From Blastococcus sp. URHD0036 (lineage in GTDB: Bacteria > Actinomycetota > Actinomycetes > Mycobacteriales > Geodermatophilaceae), in contig NZ_JNIK01000011.1 of NCBI RefSeq assembly GCF_000701365.1, positions 1 through 64,000 on the forward strand: a stretch of 64,000 bases of DNA, in the 5' to 3' direction. The notes under the pieces were generated by a model. The model searched no databases and was not told the origin of the DNA. It saw nothing but the letters and a program-made list of their open reading frames with translations. Each line of letters starts with the position of its first letter. Positions within the stretch are counted from its first letter, which is position 1. The position numbers and the translations under genes are program-made. Below, piece after piece: positions 1 to 7,780 of this stretch.

Positions 1-435
1 TTCGACAAGGAGCTCAACGGCTCCGGCTTCACCGTCAAGGTCGACCAGTTCGGTGCCATCAAGTCCAACGGCCCGACCGGGTCCATCACCACCGACCTGG
101 TCATCGCCGGTGCCGGCGTGACCGGCACCGCGACGTTCAACGCCGCGGCTGCCTCCGGCGCGAGCGCGGCCATCAGCGCCATCGACTCCGCCATCAGCAC
201 CGTCTCCACCACCCGGGCCAACCTGGGTGCGCTGCAGAACCGGTTCGAGCACACCATCAACAACCTCAACGTGTCGGTGGAGAACCTGTCCGCGTCGGAG
301 TCGCGCATCCGCGACACCGACATGGCCCAGGAGATGACCAACTTCACCCGCACGCAGATCCTGAGCCAGGCCGGCACCGCGATGCTGGCCCAGGCCAACC
401 AGGCCCCGCAGGGCATCCTGAAGCTGCTGGGCTGA
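1..435 (+). CDS. fliC: Flagellin, C-terminal part (5' end outside window)
   Basis: This is the 3' end of a flagellin gene, the structural subunit of the filament. The open frame runs from base 1 without a start codon, so the N-terminal part is missing from the window. The visible ~144 residues end in the classic flagellin D0/D1 C-terminal helix: an [13 protein letters not shown] stretch, then [16 protein letters not shown], then [15 protein letters not shown] and a terminal LL. These pair with the N-terminal helix of the same protein in the filament and carry the export/assembly surface. A strong hairpin follows 30 bp downstream, then the cap gene fliD. The family call is secure; whether other flagellin copies exist cannot be seen. 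Confidence 0.96.
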   Translation, partial: FDKELNGSGFTVKVDQFGAIKSNGPTGSITTDLVIAGAGVTGTATFNAAAASGASAAISAIDSAISTVSTTRANLGALQNRFEHTINNLNVSVENLSASESRIRDTDMAQEMTNFTRTQILSQAGTAMLAQANQAPQGILKLLG

Positions 436-464
436 TCCACCGCACCACCTCGGCACCACCCGGT

Positions 465-493
465 GAGGGGGGAGGCACACCGCCTCCCCCCTC
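465..493 (+). terminator. Hairpin after flagellin gene
   Basis: There is a perfect 12-bp GC-rich stem (465-476 with 482-493) and a 5-nt loop in the 100-bp gap between the flagellin stop and fliD. No T-run follows, as is usual in actinobacteria. It probably terminates or attenuates flagellin transcription and protects the abundant flagellin mRNA 3' end. Confidence 0.7.
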
Positions 494-535
494 GCTGGTC
501 CCGACGGCACTGCCCCCCGAGACGGAGGAACCCGC

Positions 536-1951
536 ATGGCAGGCATGAGCGTGAACACGGGCCTCATCTCGGGCATCGACTACGCGACGATGATCGACCA
601 GCTGATGCAGGTCGAGGCCAACCCGCAGACGCTGCTGAACAAGCAGCTGTCGGCCACCAAGGCCGACGCCGCCGCGTATCGGGCGGTCAACACCCGCTTC
701 GAGGCCCTGCGCACCGCCGCCGCGGCCCTGGGCAACGACGCCACCTGGAACGCGGCCAAGGCGACGTCGTCCTCGAGCACCGTCGCCGCCTCGGCCGGTG
801 CCGGTGCCGCCGCCGGGTCGGTCACCTTCACGGTCGACACGCTCGCCGCCGCGCACTCCCAGCGCAGCAACGCCACGTTCACCGTGCCCGCCGGGCAGAC
901 CGCGAAGGACGTCGACTTCGGCGCCACCAGCCTCACGGTCTCGGTGAACGGCGCGGCGATGCCGGCGATCGACCTGGACACCGACGGCAGCGGGACCACA
1001 GACCTCACCGAGGCTGCCGCGGCGATCAACGCCCGCACCGACCTCGGTCTCACGGCCAACCTGGTCCAGGTCGCCCCGAACACCTACCGGCTCCAGGTCG
1101 CCACCAAGACCTCCGGCGCGGCCGGCAAGTTCGAGCTCGGCGGCGGCGCCGGCTTCACCACCCTGACCGAGGCCGCCGACGCCGAGCTCGTGATCGGATC
1201 CGGGCCCGGGTCCTTCTCCGTGGTCTCCACCACCAACACCTTCGCGGGGCTGCTCCCCGACAGCTCGATCACGGTCAGCAAGGCGGGCGAGACCGCCACC
1301 GTCACCGTCGCGCGGGACCCCGACGCGGTCGCCGGCAAGGTGCAGGCGCTGGTCGACACGGCGAACGGCCTGCTCGACTCGGTGACGTCGTACACCGACA
1401 CGAAGAGCGAGACGGCCCTGCTCAAGGGCGACAGCACGCTGCGCGACCTCGCCGGACGGATCCTGGACATCGTGTCCAACGCGGTCGGGGGGACCTCAGC
1501 CTCGGTGGCCGGCCTGCAGCTGACCCGCGACGGCAAGTTCACCTTCGACAAGGCGAAGTTCACCGCGAAGCTGGCCAGCGACCCTGCGGTCGTCCGCGAT
1601 CTGTTCAGCAAGACGAACCTGGTCTCCACGGGCATCGACGGCGTCGCCGGGAACGCGGACGACGTCACGGCTCCGGTGGGCATCGCCGCGCAGCTCGAGG
1701 CGCTGGCCAAGTCGGCGTCGGACACCACGACCGGCTCACTGGTCCTGCTCGCCACCAGCCAGGACACGCTGGCGAGGGACCTGACGGACCGCATCGCCAA
1801 CTGGGACATCCGGCTGGAGCTCCGCCGCGCAACGGTCACGGCGCAGTTCACCGCCATGGAGAAGGCGCTGGGCACGATGCAGAACCAGGCCTCCTGGTTG
1901 AGCTCGCAGATCGCCGGCCTGCCCTCCTGGTCCCAGTCGGCCAAGTCCTGA
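536..1951 (+). CDS. fliD: Flagellar filament capping protein FliD
   Basis: FliD (HAP2) forms the cap at the filament tip under which exported flagellin folds. The 471-residue protein is normal length. The N-terminus (MSVNTGLISGIDYATMIDQL, then MQVEANPQTLL) is the conserved FliD_N export/coiled-coil region, and the C-terminal ~120 residues (TSQDTLARDLTDRI...RLELRRATVTAQFTAMEKAL...QASWLSSQIAGL) match FliD_C. The middle is an Ala/Thr/Ser-rich variable domain, the outer cap surface. A GGAGG site lies about 7 bp before ATG 536, which favours it over ATG 545. The gene lies between flagellin and the chaperone gene fliS, the usual order. Confidence 0.95.
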   Translation: MAGMSVNTGLISGIDYATMIDQLMQVEANPQTLLNKQLSATKADAAAYRAVNTRFEALRTAAAALGNDATWNAAKATSSSSTVAASAGAGAAAGSVTFTVDTLAAAHSQRSNATFTVPAGQTAKDVDFGATSLTVSVNGAAMPAIDLDTDGSGTTDLTEAAAAINARTDLGLTANLVQVAPNTYRLQVATKTSGAAGKFELGGGAGFTTLTEAADAELVIGSGPGSFSVVSTTNTFAGLLPDSSITVSKAGETATVTVARDPDAVAGKVQALVDTANGLLDSVTSYTDTKSETALLKGDSTLRDLAGRILDIVSNAVGGTSASVAGLQLTRDGKFTFDKAKFTAKLASDPAVVRDLFSKTNLVSTGIDGVAGNADDVTAPVGIAAQLEALAKSASDTTTGSLVLLATSQDTLARDLTDRIANWDIRLELRRATVTAQFTAMEKALGTMQNQASWLSSQIAGLPSWSQSAKS

Positions 1952-2012
1952 CCATCGTCCCGACCTCAGGGTCTGACCTCCCCGTCACGCTGACTCCCTG
2001 GAGTACCTCCCG

Positions 2013-2399
2013 ATGAGCACCGCCTCCCTCCGCGCGCGCTACCTCGGTGACGCCGTCACCACCGCCTCGCCGCAGCAGCTGCTGGTCATGCTCTACGACC
2101 GGTTGGCCCTCGACCTCGCCCGCGCCGGAACGGCGCTCGAGGCCGGTGACCGCGAGACGGCGAGCGAGCAGCTCACGCACGCGCAGGACATCGTGCTCGA
2201 ACTGCGCAGCAGCCTGGTCGTCGAGGCCTGGGAGGGCGGCCCCCGCCTGGCCTCCCTGTACAGCTGGCTGATGACCGAGCTGGTCCAGGCCAACGTCAAG
2301 TGCGACCGCAACCGCGTGGCCTCATGTCTCCAGGTGGTCGAGCCGCTCCGGGACGCCTGGCGACAGGCGGCCACGACCCTGGCCGCGGCCTCGGCATGA
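2013..2399 (+). CDS. fliS: Flagellar export chaperone FliS
   Basis: FliS is the cytoplasmic chaperone that binds the flagellin C-terminus and prevents premature polymerisation. The 128-residue all-helical protein has the family signature near the start (ARYLGDAVTTASPQQLLVMLYDRLALDL) and the later SLYSWLMTELVQANVKCD helix. Length is typical. It starts 61 bp after fliD, and its stop overlaps the start of the next small gene by 4 bp, so the two are translationally coupled. Confidence 0.95.
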   Translation: MSTASLRARYLGDAVTTASPQQLLVMLYDRLALDLARAGTALEAGDRETASEQLTHAQDIVLELRSSLVVEAWEGGPRLASLYSWLMTELVQANVKCDRNRVASCLQVVEPLRDAWRQAATTLAAASA

Positions 2400-2743
2400 C
2401 CGCCGACCGCCCCGCCCCCGAGGCGTCGTCCGGAGACTGGGCGACGGTCCTCGAGGAGATGGAGGGCGAGGTCCTCGCGGCCCAGCAGTCGCTCAGCGGC
2501 GGGCGGGCGGAGGAGATCGCCGCCTGGGGCCGGCGCACCGGCGACTGGGAGCCCCCGACCGCGATCGGGCCGCTGCCCATGGACCTGCGCGAGCGGGCCG
2601 CACGACTGCTGCAGCACCAGCTGGCCGTCGCCGAGGAGCTCGCCGAGCGGATCCTGCAGTCCCGCCAGCAGCGCGACCTCGCCGCGCGGATGTCCTACGC
2701 CCGCACGCGCCCCGTCGCCGCATTCGTCGACCGCGCCCTCTAG
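2396..2743 (+). CDS. FliT-like flagellar chaperone candidate
   Basis: This 115-residue, mostly helical and acidic protein is encoded immediately after fliS with an ATGA overlap (start ATG 2396). Position directly downstream of fliS and the helix-rich content (EEMEGEVLAAQQSL; RERAARLLQHQLAVAEELAERIL) fit a FliT-type chaperone for the FliD cap. FliT is too variable for a motif-based call, so this rests on size, composition and synteny. A longer in-frame extension upstream to 2300 would lie wholly inside fliS and is unlikely. Confidence 0.6.
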   Translation: MTADRPAPEASSGDWATVLEEMEGEVLAAQQSLSGGRAEEIAAWGRRTGDWEPPTAIGPLPMDLRERAARLLQHQLAVAEELAERILQSRQQRDLAARMSYARTRPVAAFVDRAL

Positions 2744-2747
2744 CACC

Positions 2748-2786
2748 GGAGAAGATCCGCGGGCGTCACGCCCACAGATCTCCTCC
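2748..2786 (+). terminator. Hairpin after fliS/fliT-like pair
   Basis: An imperfect stem-loop begins 5 bp after the stop codon: an inner GGGCG/CGCCC stem (2761-2765, 2769-2773) extended by AGATC/GATCT and GGAG/CTCC arms. It marks the end of the filament block before a 420-bp non-coding gap. Confidence 0.5.
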
Positions 2787-2845
2787 GCACTCCCCCACGA
2801 CCGGGTCCGCCACCAGGCGGGCCCGGTCGTCGGCGTTCCGGGCCA

Positions 2846-3075
2846 CTCGCGCGCGAGGGTCGCCGAGGAGGAGGACTTCGCGCGCGAAGTGCTCCGAGGC
2901 ACGCACGTCACAGCAGCACCGGCACACTCGCGCGGCCCGTGCGGACCGGGCGCCCCGCACGTCACCCGAGTGGCGGACGCGAGGTCATCCGCGCAGGCCG
3001 GACTGCCGATGTCCTCCTTGCACGGACAGCACCACTCTCGCCACGGATCGGCGGCCCCCCACTCGCTCGCGAGTG
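2846..3075. promoter_or_regulatory. Palindrome cluster in the gap upstream of flgB
   Basis: The 422-bp gap 2744-3165 has no convincing gene. It carries three perfect or near-perfect palindromes: CTCGCGCGCGAG (2846-2857), CTTCGCGCGCGAAG (2876-2889) and CACTCGCTCGCGAGTG (3060-3075). They share a TCGCG core and surround the sigma-28-like site at 2985-3012. They could be operators for the large basal-body operon. High GC content makes CG palindromes easier to find by chance, so function is inference. Confidence 0.35.
2985..3012 (+). promoter_or_regulatory. Sigma-28-like promoter candidate for flgB operon
   Basis: TCAT, a 16-bp spacer, then GCCGATGT. The layout matches the sigma-D/sigma-28/WhiG pattern TAAA-N14-16-GCCGATAa/t and is identical in spacing to the elements before flbD and fliM. 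It lies in non-coding DNA about 150 bp upstream of flgB. Confidence 0.45.
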
Positions 3076-3165
3076 TCTTCTGCGTACCCGGAGGCCCGTC
3101 GTGTCCTGCCGTCCTGCCCGCCTGCGCTGTGCCGGCGAGTGCACCGAGCGTCTGCGCGCTGCCCG

Positions 3166-3513
3166 ATGATCGGCGACGTCACCATGACGACGCTGCACGC
3201 GGCCCTCTCCGGGCTCGCGCAGCGGCAGCGCGTCACCAACGACAACATCGCGAACATCAACACGCCGGGCTACCTGGCCGGGCGCACCGACTTCGAGTCG
3301 ACGCTGAAGAGCGAGCTGGCGCACGGGAAGTCGCCGCGCGTCGGCGGTGGCTCGATCGCGCGCTCGCTGGAGCCGACGAACACCAACGGCAACAACGTGA
3401 ACCTCGACGCCGAGACGGTCACGGCCACCGAGACGGGGCTGCGCTACCAGCTGGCGCTCAACGCCCTCGACGGCAAGTACGGCCTGCTGCGCTCGGCCCT
3501 CAGGACGCAGTGA
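3166..3513 (+). CDS. flgB: Flagellar basal-body rod protein FlgB
   Basis: FlgB is the proximal rod subunit, exported through the flagellar type III apparatus and assembled on the MS ring. The 115-residue product has the rod/hook signature near its start (GLAQRQRVTNDNIANINTPGY) and a helical C-terminus (LRYQLALNALDGKYGLLRSAL). ATG 3166 gives the MxxDVT N-terminus typical of FlgB; ATG 3184 is an alternative. It begins the basal-body block and ends 1 bp before flgC. Confidence 0.93.
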   Translation: MIGDVTMTTLHAALSGLAQRQRVTNDNIANINTPGYLAGRTDFESTLKSELAHGKSPRVGGGSIARSLEPTNTNGNNVNLDAETVTATETGLRYQLALNALDGKYGLLRSALRTQ

Positions 3514-3514
3514 C

Positions 3515-3913
3515 GTGTTCGACGCCCTCAACATCTCCGGCACGGGTCTCTACGCGCACCGCAAGTGGCTGGACGCCGTCTCCGACAACATCGCGAACAT
3601 CAACACCGTCAGCTCGACTGACGGCGACGCCTTCAAGGAGCGCTTCGTCGTCGCGCAGGCCGTCGACTACGGCAGCGGCGAGGGCGGCGTCCGCGTCGCC
3701 GGCGCCCAGTTCGGCACCGGCGAGGGCCGGCTGGTCTACGAGCCGACCCACCCGCTCGCCGACGAGGACGGCTACGTCCGGTACCCGGACATCGACCTCG
3801 GCGAGCAGATGACCCAGTTGATCATCGCGCAGCGCGGCTACCAGGCGAACCTCGCCTCGGTGGAGCGCGCGACGGACGCCTACAAGGCCGCACTCAACCT
3901 CGGTAAGGGCTGA
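3515..3913 (+). CDS. flgC: Flagellar basal-body rod protein FlgC
   Basis: FlgC is a proximal rod subunit built with FlgB. The 132-residue protein starts at GTG 3515 (MFDALNISGTGLYAHRKWLD), has the rod motif SDNIANINT and the conserved C-terminal helix LIIAQRGYQANLASVERATDAY. It is slightly shorter than typical FlgC (~150), mainly in the central beta region. flgB ends 1 bp upstream and fliE begins 2 bp downstream, so it is part of one transcript. Confidence 0.95.
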   Translation: MFDALNISGTGLYAHRKWLDAVSDNIANINTVSSTDGDAFKERFVVAQAVDYGSGEGGVRVAGAQFGTGEGRLVYEPTHPLADEDGYVRYPDIDLGEQMTQLIIAQRGYQANLASVERATDAYKAALNLGKG

Positions 3914-3915
3914 CC

Positions 3916-4257
3916 ATGACGCTCCCCATCGGCGGGATCTCGATCCCCTCGTTCCCCACCGCCCCCGACATGAGCGGCATCGGCGGTATCGGCGGCACCT
4001 CCGCCGCGACCGGTGCGCCGCCGGTCTCCACCGGCGACAACGGCTTCGCCGACATCCTGACCGGCGCCATCGACAACGTGCAGGGCGCGCAGTCGAAGGC
4101 CGACGGCCTCGCCGTCCAGGCCGCCACCGGCGACCTCAAGGACGTGCACGACTACATGATCGCCGCCCAGGAGGCGTCGCTCACCACCGAGATGTTCGTG
4201 ACGATCAAGAACAAGGCCGTCGAGGCCTTCACTGAGATCATGCGGATGCCTGTCTGA
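3916..4257 (+). CDS. fliE: Flagellar hook-basal body complex protein FliE
   Basis: FliE joins the MS ring to the rod and is among the first exported substrates. The 113-residue product has a Gly/Ile/Pro-rich N-terminus and the FliE C-terminal region (GDLKDVHDYMIAAQEASL, then FVTIKNKAVEAFTEIMRMPV). Its stop overlaps the fliF start (TGATG), indicating coupled translation. Confidence 0.94.
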   Translation: MTLPIGGISIPSFPTAPDMSGIGGIGGTSAATGAPPVSTGDNGFADILTGAIDNVQGAQSKADGLAVQAATGDLKDVHDYMIAAQEASLTTEMFVTIKNKAVEAFTEIMRMPV

Positions 4258-5843
4258 TGCCCGCCGTCCTCGCCGGCCCGTTGGGGCGGCTGCGCTCCGC
4301 CCTGGAGACGATCAGTCTCGGGCAGAAGGTCGTCATCGGCCTGCTCGTCGCCGCGCTGGGGCTCGGCGGGTTCTTCTTCTACAACTGGATCACGACGCCG
4401 ACCATGGCGCCGCTGTTCAGCAACCTGGCCTCCTCCGACGCCTCGGCGATCGTCGAGGAGCTCAACGCCGAGGGCACCTCCTACGAGCTGGCCGACGGCG
4501 GGCAGACGATCCTCGTGGCCCAGGACCAGGTGTACGACCTGCGCCTGGCCATGAGCGGCAAGGGCCTCCCGGCCGGCAACGACACCGGGTACGCGCTGCT
4601 GGACGAGCAGGGCATCACCACCAGCGAGTTCCAGCAGCAGAAGACCTACCAGCGGGCGATCGAGGGCGAGCTGGCCAACACGCTCGAGTCCCTGGACGGC
4701 GTCCAGCAGGCCATCGTGCACGTGGCCCTGCCCGAGGACGAGGTCTTCGCCACCGACGAGAGCGACCCCACCGCCTCGGTCATGCTCGACCTGTCTCCCG
4801 GCACGCAGCTGTCCGGCGAGCAGATCCAGTCGGTGACCAACCTGGTCTCCTCCAGCATCGAGGGGATGTCCCCCGAGCAGGTCACCGTCTCCGACACCAG
4901 CGGACAGCTGCTGTCGGCCGCGGGCCAGGGCGTGACCGCCGCCGCCGGCGACGCCCGGTCGCAGGTCGAGACCGACTACGAGAACCGGCTGGCCGCCAAC
5001 GCCCAGAGCATCCTGGACCGCGTGCTCGGACCCGGGCACGCCCAGGTGTCGGTGCGCGCCGACGTCGACATGAACCAGACCCAGGAGAACTCCACCACCT
5101 ACGGCGACAGCGGCGCTCCCCCGGTCTCCGAGCAGAACACCAGCGAGAGCTACACCGGCAGCGGTGCCGCGGTCGGTGGCGTGCTGGGACCGGAGAACAC
5201 GGCGGACGCCGGTACCGGTGGCGGCGACTCGACGTACCAGACCGACTCCAACACGGCGAACAACTCCGTGAACACCACCGTGACCAACACCGAGATCACC
5301 CCCGGGGCGATCAACCGGCTGACGGTGGCGGTGGTCCTGGACGGCACCCGCGCCGGCACCCTGAACCAGGCCCAGGTGCAGGAGCTGATCGGCAACGCGG
5401 TCGGCCTGGACCCGGCCCGGGGTGACGACATCTCCGTCGCGGCCATGCCCTTCGACACCTCGGCCGCCGAGCAGGCGGCCGCGGAGATGGCCCAGGCGCG
5501 CGAGGACGAGAAGAACGCGCAGATGTGGTCGCTGGTCAAGAACGGCGCCATCGGCCTGGGCATCGCCCTGCTCGTCCTGATCGTCTGGCTGCGCAGCCGC
5601 CGCCGGGACGACGACGAGGACGACGAGCCGTTCGAGCTCGACGACGAGGTGATGGCGGAGCTGGAGCGCCTGCGCGTGGCCAGCACCCGCGAGGAGACCG
5701 TCGTCATCGACAACCGCGCCCTGGAGCTGGAGGCCGCCGAGCGGGCCCGGGTCCGCGGCGAGATCTCCACGATGGTCAGCGAGCGCCCCGACGAGGTCGC
5801 GGCGATGCTGCGCGGCTGGCTGAGCGAGGTCCCGACCCGATGA
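4257..5843 (+). CDS. fliF: Flagellar MS-ring protein FliF
   Basis: FliF polymerises into the MS ring in the cytoplasmic membrane, housing the export gate and mounting FliG. The 528-residue protein has transmembrane helix 1 around residues 24-46, the periplasmic ring-building domains (PLFSNLASSDASAIVEELN; LPEDEVFATDESDPTASVML), a Thr/Asn/Ser-rich periplasmic linker around 275-350, helix 2 near residues 428-447 (GAIGLGIALLVLIVWL) and an acidic cytoplasmic tail (DDDEDDEPFELDDEV) that leads to the FliG-binding end. Length is normal. It is followed 25 bp later by fliG. Confidence 0.96.
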   Translation: MPAVLAGPLGRLRSALETISLGQKVVIGLLVAALGLGGFFFYNWITTPTMAPLFSNLASSDASAIVEELNAEGTSYELADGGQTILVAQDQVYDLRLAMSGKGLPAGNDTGYALLDEQGITTSEFQQQKTYQRAIEGELANTLESLDGVQQAIVHVALPEDEVFATDESDPTASVMLDLSPGTQLSGEQIQSVTNLVSSSIEGMSPEQVTVSDTSGQLLSAAGQGVTAAAGDARSQVETDYENRLAANAQSILDRVLGPGHAQVSVRADVDMNQTQENSTTYGDSGAPPVSEQNTSESYTGSGAAVGGVLGPENTADAGTGGGDSTYQTDSNTANNSVNTTVTNTEITPGAINRLTVAVVLDGTRAGTLNQAQVQELIGNAVGLDPARGDDISVAAMPFDTSAAEQAAAEMAQAREDEKNAQMWSLVKNGAIGLGIALLVLIVWLRSRRRDDDEDDEPFELDDEVMAELERLRVASTREETVVIDNRALELEAAERARVRGEISTMVSERPDEVAAMLRGWLSEVPTR

Positions 5844-5868
5844 GCACCCGTACCGAGGAGACCCTGCC

Positions 5869-6948
5869 GTGAGCATCGCGAGCGTCGAGCAGCTGGTCGG
5901 GGCCGCCCCGGACAACCTGCCCGCCCTGCCCCCCGCGCCGAGGCCCCCGGACATGCCGGGGCTGCGCAAGGCCGCCGTCTTCCTGGCCCAGATGACCAAG
6001 GACGAGGCCGGCGTCCTGCTCGGCAAGCTGCGGCCGCGCGAGGTCGAGGCGATCACCCGCGAGCTGATGAAGCTCAACACGGTCGCGCCCGAGGACGTCG
6101 ACGGCGTCCTCACCGAGTTCCACCAGATGATGGCCGCGCAGCGGTTCGTCGGCCGCGGTGGCGTCGACTTCGCCCGCGAGATCCTCGCCGCGGGCCTGGG
6201 CGAGGACAAGGCCGAGGGCATCCTCGCCCGGCTGAACGTCGTCTACACCGAGGTGCCGTTCGCCTCGCTGCGCAACGTCGACGTCCGCCAGCTGGTCACC
6301 TTCCTCAAGGACGAGCACCCGCAGGTCATCGCGCTGGTGCTGGCGCACATGACGCCGGCCCAGTCCGCCGAGGTGCTGTCGGGCTTCGCGCCCGAGCAGC
6401 AGGCCGCGGTCGCCCACCGGATCGCCACGATGGACCGCACCACCCCCGAGATGGTGCGGCTCGTCGAGGAGGAGCTGGGCCGGCGGATGGGCTCGCTGCT
6501 CGCCCACCAGGACATGTCGACCGTGGGTGGCGTCGAGACCCTCGTCGAGATCATCAACCGCTCGCCGCGGCCGACCGAGCGCTCGATCCTCGAGTGGCTC
6601 GACGCGACCGACCCCGAGCTCGCCGAGCAGGTCCGCGCGCAGATGTTCGTCTTCGAGGACATCGTCACGATCGACGACCGCTCCCTGCAGCTGGTGCTGC
6701 GCGAGGTCGAGGCCAACGACCTGGCCACCGCGCTCAAGGGCGTCCGGCCCGACGTGCGCGACAAGGTCGTCCGGAACCTCTCCGAGCGGGCCGCCGAGAA
6801 CCTGGCCGAGGAGATCGAGCTGCTCGGCCCGGTCCGCGCCCGGACGGTCGAGGAGGCCCAGGCCAAGGTCGTCGGCATCATCCGCACGCTCGAGGAGCAG
6901 GGCACCCTGACGATCAACCGCGGCGGGGACGATGAGTTCGTCGCCTGA
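5869..6948 (+). CDS. fliG: Flagellar motor switch protein FliG
   Basis: FliG is the rotor protein that contacts MotA and generates torque. The 359-residue protein is slightly longer than usual because of a Pro-rich N-terminus. Visible parts are the FliF-binding N domain (AAVFLAQMTKDEAGVLLGKL), the EHPQ helix of the middle domain (VTFLKDEHPQVIALVLAHM) and the charged torque helix of the C domain (EDIVTIDDRSLQLVLREV...LKGVRPDVRDKVVRNLSERAA). It starts at GTG 5869 and overlaps fliH by 17 bp. Confidence 0.97.
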   Translation: MSIASVEQLVGAAPDNLPALPPAPRPPDMPGLRKAAVFLAQMTKDEAGVLLGKLRPREVEAITRELMKLNTVAPEDVDGVLTEFHQMMAAQRFVGRGGVDFAREILAAGLGEDKAEGILARLNVVYTEVPFASLRNVDVRQLVTFLKDEHPQVIALVLAHMTPAQSAEVLSGFAPEQQAAVAHRIATMDRTTPEMVRLVEEELGRRMGSLLAHQDMSTVGGVETLVEIINRSPRPTERSILEWLDATDPELAEQVRAQMFVFEDIVTIDDRSLQLVLREVEANDLATALKGVRPDVRDKVVRNLSERAAENLAEEIELLGPVRARTVEEAQAKVVGIIRTLEEQGTLTINRGGDDEFVA

Positions 6949-7780
6949 GGCACGCCCGACCCACCCGCAGCACGCCCGCGGTGGGGGGCTGGACGGCGGC
7001 GGCACGGGTACCTCGGTGCTGCTGAGGGGTGCGTCGGCGCAGGCCGCCACGCCCTACCGGCAGGCCGACGGCGTCCTGCTGGCCCCGCCGGTCGGCCTCC
7101 GGCCCCCCGTGCCGGAGGCGCGGCCGGAGCCGGAGGTCATCGAGCGGCGCACCACCGTCCGCCGCGCGGCCGACGTCCCGGTGCCCAACGGCCGGGGCGT
7201 GCTCCGGCTGGGCGACGTCTACGCCGAGGAGCTCGCCCGGCTGCGCGACCGCGCGCAGCAGGAGGGGTTCGCCGCCGGTCACGCGGAGGGCGTCGCCGCC
7301 TCGGCCAGCGCTCTGGCGCAGGCCGAGCGCGAGGCGCAGCAGCGGATGGCCGACGCGCAGAACCGCTGGGAGCGCCGGCTGGTGTCGGCGACCGCCGCGC
7401 TCGGCGCCGCCGTGACCCAGCTGGAGGCGAGCGCCGTGCCGGCCGCCGAGGTGCTCCGCGAGGAGATCCTGCAGTCGGTCCTGGTGCTGGTGGAGGACCT
7501 GCTCGGCCGCGAGCTGGCCTCGGTGGACACCGCCGGGGTCGACGCGCTGCGCCGGACCATGACCCTGCTGCCCACCGACGCCCCCAGCGTCGTGCGGCTG
7601 CACCCCGACGACCTGGCGGAGGTGCCCGCCGAGGCGCTGGCCGCCCTGCCGCCCTCGGTCACCGTCGTCGGCGACCTCTCCGTCGAGCGGGCCGGCGCGG
7701 TCGCCGAGAGCGGCGTCCGGCGGGTCGACGCCCGGCTGAGCACCGCCCTCGCCCGCGTCCGGGAGGCGCTGCGCGCATGA
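6932..7780 (+). CDS. fliH: Flagellar export stator protein FliH
   Basis: FliH is the peripheral stalk/regulator that binds the FliI ATPase and links it to the C-ring. The 282-residue protein has a long disordered Gly/Pro/Arg-rich N-terminus (about 1-85). A GHAEG-containing coiled coil with heavy Ala/Glu content follows, then a FliH/YscL-like C domain (EILQSVLVLVEDLLGRELA; VRLHPDDLAEV). Its start lies inside fliG, and its stop overlaps the fliI start by 4 bp. The call rests on domain order and its place between fliG and fliI. Confidence 0.88.
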   Translation: MSSSPEARPTHPQHARGGGLDGGGTGTSVLLRGASAQAATPYRQADGVLLAPPVGLRPPVPEARPEPEVIERRTTVRRAADVPVPNGRGVLRLGDVYAEELARLRDRAQQEGFAAGHAEGVAASASALAQAEREAQQRMADAQNRWERRLVSATAALGAAVTQLEASAVPAAEVLREEILQSVLVLVEDLLGRELASVDTAGVDALRRTMTLLPTDAPSVVRLHPDDLAEVPAEALAALPPSVTVVGDLSVERAGAVAESGVRRVDARLSTALARVREALRA

